Source of the DNA: Bradyrhizobiaceae bacterium PARB1
GTDB lineage: Bacteria; Pseudomonadota; Alphaproteobacteria; Rhizobiales; Xanthobacteraceae
Assembly: GCA_002256345.1 (NCBI GenBank)
Contig: NKIY01000009.1
Location: forward strand, 1 to 64,000
Direction of reading: 5' to 3'
DNA length: 64,000 nucleotides
Part shown: in pieces, positions 59,579 through 64,000 of the stretch
Layout of the letters: each line of letters begins with the position of its first letter
How positions within the stretch are numbered: position 1 is the first letter of the stretch
Program-made: the position numbers and the translations under genes
The notes under the pieces: model-generated
The model's database searches: none
The model's input: the letters and a program-made list of their open reading frames with translations, nothing else
What the model was told of the DNA's origin: nothing

Positions 59579-61000
59579 ATGGGAATGGCGAGAATGCAGC
59601 CACACATTTCGGATCAATTGAGCTTTCTGACCGCCAGCGAGCTTGTCGCCGGATACAAAGCGGGCAGCTTCACGCCGAGCGATGTGGTCGCCTCTCATCT
59701 CGCGCGGATCGCAGCGCTGAACGACAAGGTTCATGCGTTCATCGATGTCTATGCCGATGAAGCGCGGGCCGCCGCGCAAGCATCGACGCAGCGCTATGCG
59801 GATGGCAAGCCGCTCGGCGCGCTCGATGGCGTGCCTGTCGGCGTCAAGGATCTGATCGAGATCGAAGGCAAGGTCTGCACCGCCGGCTCGGCGACGCGTC
59901 GGGATCGCGTGGCGACGCAGACGGCGACCATCGTCAAGAAACTGGAGGCGCGCGGCGCCATCGTTCTCGGCAAGGTGCATACGGTGGAATTCGCGCTTGG
60001 CGGCTGGGGCACCAATCAGCACCTTGGCGCGCCGCGCAATCCATGGAACGCCGAGGTGCCGCATACGGCCGGCGGCTCCAGCAGCGGCTCGGCGGCGGCG
60101 GTCGCCGCGCGGCTTGCGACCATCGCCATCGGCACCGATACCGGCGGTTCGGTGCGCGGGCCTGCCGGCTTCAATAATCTGTTTGGCCTGAAGACGACAT
60201 CGGGCCGCATCAGCCTGCATGGTATCGTGCCGCTGTCGCCGTCGCTGGATACGGTAGGATCGCTGGCGCGCTCGGTGCACGACGCGGCGTTGCTGTTCCA
60301 AGCGATGCAGGGGCCGGATGTCCGTGATCCCACCACACTCGACGTCACGCCCATCGATCCGTTCGCGGAGCTGGAACAGGGCGTGCGCGGTTTGACACTG
60401 GCGGTGATCGACGCACGCGAGCGCAAGGCGGTCGATCCCGACATTCTCAAGGCCTATGACGCGGCCGTCGAGGTCTACCGCAATCTCGGCGCCACCATCG
60501 TCACCATCGATCTGCCGAAGTCGTTGCCGGAATTTTCGCGCGCGGCGGAGATCATGATGGGCGAAGCCTATGCGATCCATGGCGCGGTGGCGGAGGATCC
60601 GGCATCGCAGATGGATAACGGCGTACGCGCACGCGTGCTCAGCGGCAGGATCGACGCCAAAGCCTATATCGAGGCACGCTGGCGCGCACAGGCGGACAGG
60701 CAGGAGATGTTGCAGGCCTTTGGTGCGGCAGATGCCTTGCTGGCCCCGACCTCGCAGGTGCCGCCAATACCGCTCGCCGAAGTGGACGAAGCGACGACGC
60801 CGGCAACGCTGACGCGTTTCGTCAACCAGATCGGCTTCTGCGGCCTCGCCATTCCCATTGGCTTCACCACGAAGGCGCTGCCGACGTCGCTGCAGATCGT
60901 CTGTCGTCCGTATCAGGAAGCGCTCGCATTGCGGATCGGCCGCGCTCACGAAGCGGCGACCGACTGGCACACGCGCGTGCCGCCGCTGGCGAAGATGTAG
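59579..61000 (+). CDS. amidase-signature family hydrolase
   Basis: 473 residues from ATG 59579; ATG 59594 and TTG 59540 are alternatives. Catalytic Ser-cisSer-Lys triad of amidases: GVPVGVKDLIEI (Lys), HTAGGSSSGSAAAVAA (cis-Ser) and GTDTGGSVRGPAGFNN (nucleophile). Hydrolyses an amide; closest in pattern to GatA-like or aryl amidases, but no gatB/gatC genes are adjacent, so probably a catabolic amidase. Confidence 0.9.
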   Translation: MGMARMQPHISDQLSFLTASELVAGYKAGSFTPSDVVASHLARIAALNDKVHAFIDVYADEARAAAQASTQRYADGKPLGALDGVPVGVKDLIEIEGKVCTAGSATRRDRVATQTATIVKKLEARGAIVLGKVHTVEFALGGWGTNQHLGAPRNPWNAEVPHTAGGSSSGSAAAVAARLATIAIGTDTGGSVRGPAGFNNLFGLKTTSGRISLHGIVPLSPSLDTVGSLARSVHDAALLFQAMQGPDVRDPTTLDVTPIDPFAELEQGVRGLTLAVIDARERKAVDPDILKAYDAAVEVYRNLGATIVTIDLPKSLPEFSRAAEIMMGEAYAIHGAVAEDPASQMDNGVRARVLSGRIDAKAYIEARWRAQADRQEMLQAFGAADALLAPTSQVPPIPLAEVDEATTPATLTRFVNQIGFCGLAIPIGFTTKALPTSLQIVCRPYQEALALRIGRAHEAATDWHTRVPPLAKM

Positions 61001-61022
61001 GTGCAGCAATCGTAGCAAGCGT

Positions 61023-61053
61023 AGGATGGGTATCGCTCCGCTCAACCCATCCT
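61023..61053. repeat. REP-like hairpin (AGGATGGGT/ACCCATCCT)
   Basis: AGGATGGGT (61023-61031) and ACCCATCCT (61045-61053) form a 9-bp inverted repeat with a 13-base loop containing ATCGCTCCGCTCA. GTAGGATGGGT-type elements are a common dispersed intergenic repeat in Bradyrhizobium-like genomes, supporting a host chromosome assignment here. It could also act as a bidirectional terminator. Confidence 0.55.
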
Positions 61054-61212
61054 GCGGCAGCGTCATCCTGTGTTACGCGCTTGTGACGTCGCGATGTCAT
61101 TTGCATTGTTGCGCGCAAAATAAACATATCACATCGATGGCATTGTGCCGGCGATGTTCAGGTCTTGTTAGACAGCGCCAATTATCCGGTGTGCGAAATT
61201 CCCATAGACGCT

Positions 61213-63213
61213 ATGGATCGCATGTCAAATATCTCCAAGCCTGTTCGTAAGTCTTCCCGCAAATTCACGTTGCATGTCGGACTGCGTGTACAGATTGCGC
61301 TGTTGGGGTTGCTCAGCGTCGTGGCCATCGGCGCGATCTGTCTTGCGGGGTTGCATTTCGACGCACAGGCGCAAGCGGAATCCGATCGCGCGCTGAAACT
61401 GCGCCATGAAGTCGCGAGTCTCGCGACCGGCTATCTCGAAGCAGGTCAGGTGGCGAATGCCTTCATGCGCACACGTGAGGACAAGAATGTCGCGCGGCAC
61501 GAGGAGATCGTGAACACGCTGCTGGCCGGCCTTGCCAGCATCGAAAACGTGATGAAGCAATCGGCGAATGCAGATGATGCGAAAAGCGACAGCGCGCTGC
61601 GCTCGGGGCTCAGCATCTATCGCACGCGCTTCAACAATATCGTTTCCATGCAGCGTCAGCTCGGCTTGAAGGAAAACGAGGGATTGCAAGGCCGGTTGCG
61701 CAACGCCGTGCATGAAGTCGAGGCGAAGCTGGCCGCCCATGACGTGTCGCGTCTCACTTATCTGATGCTGATGATGCGCCGGCACGAGAAGGACTTCATG
61801 CTGCGCGGCGGCGACAAATTCGGCGAGGAGTTTGACAAGCGGCAGGAGCAGTTCGCCAAGGCACTCCCGGAGTCCGGATTGCCGGAAGCCGTGCAGAGCG
61901 AGATCGAGGCGGCGATGAAGACCTATAGCCAGAGTTTTGCTGGCTACCAGGTGACGCAGAGCCTGCTCAATGATGAGATCGCCGATTTCGCCACCGTATT
62001 CCAGCGCAATCGTCCGGGGCTCGACGAGCTGATCAAGACCGCCGATGAGCGCTACAACGCAGCCGAACTGCGTGCCGCCGAAGTGCGCCAGATGATGACC
62101 TGGGCGATTGCCGGCGCGACGGTGCTGATCGGTTTGCTGGCGGCGATCTTCGGTCGGCGCATCGCCAATGCGGTGGCAGGCATGACGCGCGCCATGCAGG
62201 AACTCGCCAAGGGCGATTTCACGGTGGTGCTGCCTGGCCTTGCGCGCGGCGACGAAATCGGCGCGATGGCGCGGGCTGTCGAGAACTTCAAGCTGGTCGC
62301 ACGCGAAAAGGCTGAAGAGGAAACGCGCACCAAAATGCGCGAGGTGGCCGAGGCTGCGGAGACGCGCCGTACGGACATGGAGCAAGTGGCGGATCAGTTC
62401 GAACGCGAGGTCGGCCGCATCATCGAACTCGTGGCGGCGGCGTCGCACGAGCTCGAGGCCGAGGCCGGTTCGATGTCGCAGACCGCGAGCAATGCGCAGG
62501 GCCTGTCGTTGAAGGTGGCGCAGGCGTCGGAGGAGACATCCTCCAGCGTGCAGTCGGTCGCTTCGGCGAGCGAGCAGATGGCGGCGTCGGTGGTCGAGAT
62601 CGGTCGGCAGGTTCAACAGTCCTCGCAGATCGCCGACGAGGCGGTGGATCAGGCGCGCATGATGAACGACCGCGTGGCGCAGCTTGCGGCAGCGGCGACG
62701 CGGATCGGCGATGTCGTGCAGTTCATTTCCAGCATCGCATCGCAGACCAATCTGCTGGCACTCAACGCGACCATCGAAGCGGCGCGTGCGGGCGATGCCG
62801 GGCGCGGCTTCGCGGTGGTGGCGTCGGAGGTGAAGGCGCTCGCCGCGCAAACCTCGAGGGCCACCGACGAGATTTCGAAGCAGATCTTCGACATCCAGTC
62901 GGCGACGCAAGATTCCATCGGCGCTATCGGGGCGATCGGCGGCACCATCAACCGGATGTCGGAGATCGCATCGTCCATTGCTTCCGCGGTGGAAGAGCAG
63001 AGCGCCTCGACGCAGGAAATCTCGCGCAACGTGCAGCACGCGGCGCTAGCCGTGATCGAGGTGAGTGCAAATATCGCGCAAGTGGAGCGTAGCGCCAGTG
63101 AAACCGGCGCGGCATCAGGTCATGTCCTGTCGGCGGCTCAGTCACTGTCGGGCGACAGCACGCGGCTGAAGAGCGAGGTGGGCGAATTCCTGCAGCGCGT
63201 GCGGGCAGCGTGA
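61213..63213 (+). CDS. methyl-accepting chemotaxis protein
   Basis: 666 residues. Short cytoplasmic tail, helix (about 26-46), periplasmic helical bundle sensor (about 50-290, HBM-like: [40 protein letters not shown]), second helix (about 293-315), HAMP, then signalling domain with hairpin tip [21 protein letters not shown] longer frame from 61165 is less likely. Stop overlaps the upstream end of the next frame. Ligand unknown. Confidence 0.92.
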   Translation: MDRMSNISKPVRKSSRKFTLHVGLRVQIALLGLLSVVAIGAICLAGLHFDAQAQAESDRALKLRHEVASLATGYLEAGQVANAFMRTREDKNVARHEEIVNTLLAGLASIENVMKQSANADDAKSDSALRSGLSIYRTRFNNIVSMQRQLGLKENEGLQGRLRNAVHEVEAKLAAHDVSRLTYLMLMMRRHEKDFMLRGGDKFGEEFDKRQEQFAKALPESGLPEAVQSEIEAAMKTYSQSFAGYQVTQSLLNDEIADFATVFQRNRPGLDELIKTADERYNAAELRAAEVRQMMTWAIAGATVLIGLLAAIFGRRIANAVAGMTRAMQELAKGDFTVVLPGLARGDEIGAMARAVENFKLVAREKAEEETRTKMREVAEAAETRRTDMEQVADQFEREVGRIIELVAAASHELEAEAGSMSQTASNAQGLSLKVAQASEETSSSVQSVASASEQMAASVVEIGRQVQQSSQIADEAVDQARMMNDRVAQLAAAATRIGDVVQFISSIASQTNLLALNATIEAARAGDAGRGFAVVASEVKALAAQTSRATDEISKQIFDIQSATQDSIGAIGAIGGTINRMSEIASSIASAVEEQSASTQEISRNVQHAALAVIEVSANIAQVERSASETGAASGHVLSAAQSLSGDSTRLKSEVGEFLQRVRAA

Positions 63214-63284
63214 TTGGTATTAGCTGCTTCTTTACGGCGGGTGTTTTAGACCGGGATATCCGATCGGTCGAAGGGCAGAACACC

Positions 63285-63761
63285 ATGCGGGCCACACGCG
63301 TTATCGCCACCCTATTCGTGCTGGCCGTCAATATGCCGGCCTTTGCGGAGACCGCCATTCAGCCTTTGCCAAAGGAAGAGTGTCAGGCCATCGCTGTGAC
63401 GCTGACAAAAGTGACAGGCATCAAGCTGAATGTCACGGAAGGGACCCCGCCCATCATGCTGGAAGGCCTGAGCGGAAAAGCGTGCCTGATGAACGGCCAG
63501 GCGACCGGTGTGAATAGGGATTTCAACACGATCCAGTTCAAAGTTGCCGAAGCTTTTCCAGGCTGGACGACGGCCGAATACGACGCCGACGGTGCTGCCG
63601 CGCTCGTCCGGTCGCTGAAGCTCGGCAACAAGCGTCTCGCCTATCGTCTGGAGATGGAGCCTCCGAAAGGGACCTGCACCGAGAATGTGCCGATTGTCGA
63701 TTGCAAGGTACCGATGAAGCGCTGGGTCTGGACGATCGAGGCAGCCGGATACACGCGGTGA
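63285..63761 (+). CDS. hypothetical exported protein
   Basis: 158 residues with a signal peptide (about 1-20, ending PAFA) and a small mature domain with four cysteines (EECQAI, GKACLM, KGTCTE, VDCKVP) that could form two disulfides. Start 63285 (MRATRVIATL) is chosen over 63210 because it begins at the signal peptide. No family recognised. Confidence 0.7.
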   Translation: MRATRVIATLFVLAVNMPAFAETAIQPLPKEECQAIAVTLTKVTGIKLNVTEGTPPIMLEGLSGKACLMNGQATGVNRDFNTIQFKVAEAFPGWTTAEYDADGAAALVRSLKLGNKRLAYRLEMEPPKGTCTENVPIVDCKVPMKRWVWTIEAAGYTR

Positions 63762-63796
63762 CAATACTGCGCGCCGGTTCAGCTCGTCCGGCGACC

Positions 63797-64000
63797 TTAC
63801 GCCCCCGTCACGCGCCAGATCACATCGCCGACATCGTCGGCCACCAGCAGCGAGCCATCCGGCCCGAGCGTGACGCCTACCGGGCGGCCATAAGACGCCT
63901 TTTCGTCCGGTGCGAGGAAACCGGAGAGAATGTCGCGCGGCGGGCCGGAGGGCAGGCCGTTCTCGAATGGGATGAACACCACCTTGTAGCCGCTTAGCTT
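63797..64000 (-). CDS. PQQ-type sugar/sorbosone dehydrogenase-like protein, C-terminal fragment
   Basis: Only the last ~67 residues are in the window; the gene continues past the right edge. The end reads ENGLPSGPPRDILSGFLAP, then GRPVGVTLGPDGSLLVADDVGDVIWRV, the typical C-terminal blade of the soluble glucose/L-sorbosone dehydrogenase family (beta-propeller, usually periplasmic). The convergent exported-protein gene ends 35 bp away. Confidence 0.75.
   Translation of the reverse strand, partial: KLSGYKVVFIPFENGLPSGPPRDILSGFLAPDEKASYGRPVGVTLGPDGSLLVADDVGDVIWRVTGA

Noticed and set aside
61225-63039. 604-codon minus-strand frame
   Set aside because: Antisense to the chemoreceptor gene; His/Arg-rich translation typical of a reverse-frame artefact.

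Overview
The window is GC-rich alphaproteobacterial DNA, probably Hyphomicrobiales (Rhizobiales). It holds the right-hand ~55.8 kb of an integrative and conjugative element (ICE) and about 8 kb of host chromosome. The ICE assignment rests on an uninterrupted run of regulatory, replication/partition, relaxase, coupling-protein and complete trb-type conjugation genes. These resemble the TraR/QseM/FseA/RdfS ICE family typified by ICEMlSymR7A of Mesorhizobium. No integrase lies in the window, so the element continues to the left.

Layout. (1) 232-2168: control module. It has an XRE repressor, a QseM-like DUF2285 antiactivator, an excision activator split over two frames with a +1 frameshift site (FseA-like), and an RdfS-like excisionase. 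(2) 2187-6462: RepA-like initiator with what looks like an origin nested in its 3' half, ParA, a DNA methyltransferase, a ribbon-helix-helix protein, DUF2840, the TraF peptidase and DUF736. (3) 6463-9210: lytic transglycosylase, an oriT-like repeat region and a relaxase. (4) 9235-21448: traG, a CopG-like protein, trbBCDEJ-trbK-trbLFGI and DUF2274. (5) 21502-55646: cargo. (6) 55647-55835: a non-coding right-end region with 3'-tRNA-like repeats (candidate attR), then a strong terminator. (7) 55979-64000: host genes (GNAT, acyl-CoA dehydrogenase, DUF3592, amidase, chemoreceptor, exported protein, partial PQQ-type sugar dehydrogenase).

The cargo joins two themes. One is sulfide, persulfide and thiosulfate oxidation coupled to respiration: sulfide:quinone reductase, a rhodanese-like/persulfide dioxygenase fusion, YeeE/YedE and TauE transporters, two TsdA-type thiosulfate dehydrogenases, multihaem cytochromes c, a cbb3-type oxidase with a Cu+ ATPase, a SoxB-like hydrolase, a peroxiredoxin and a cyanide-insensitive-type bd oxidase. 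The other is periplasmic thiol and cell-wall care: two DsbA-like proteins, a DsbG-like lipoprotein, DsbD, an Lgt/TlpA fusion, a separate DsbD-gamma-like thioredoxin and four YkuD-type L,D-transpeptidases.

Two DNA motifs appear to join these dispersed operons into regulons. Eight copies of a CTTAAG-N5-CTTAAG box (PmrA/QseB-like) lie 41-71 bp upstream of cargo operons. A TTACATA-N-TTACATA motif lies at the sulfide operon and at the peroxiredoxin/ArsR/bd oxidase promoters. The OmpR-type response regulator at 23887-24552 and the ArsR protein at 50582-50977 are the natural candidate binders.
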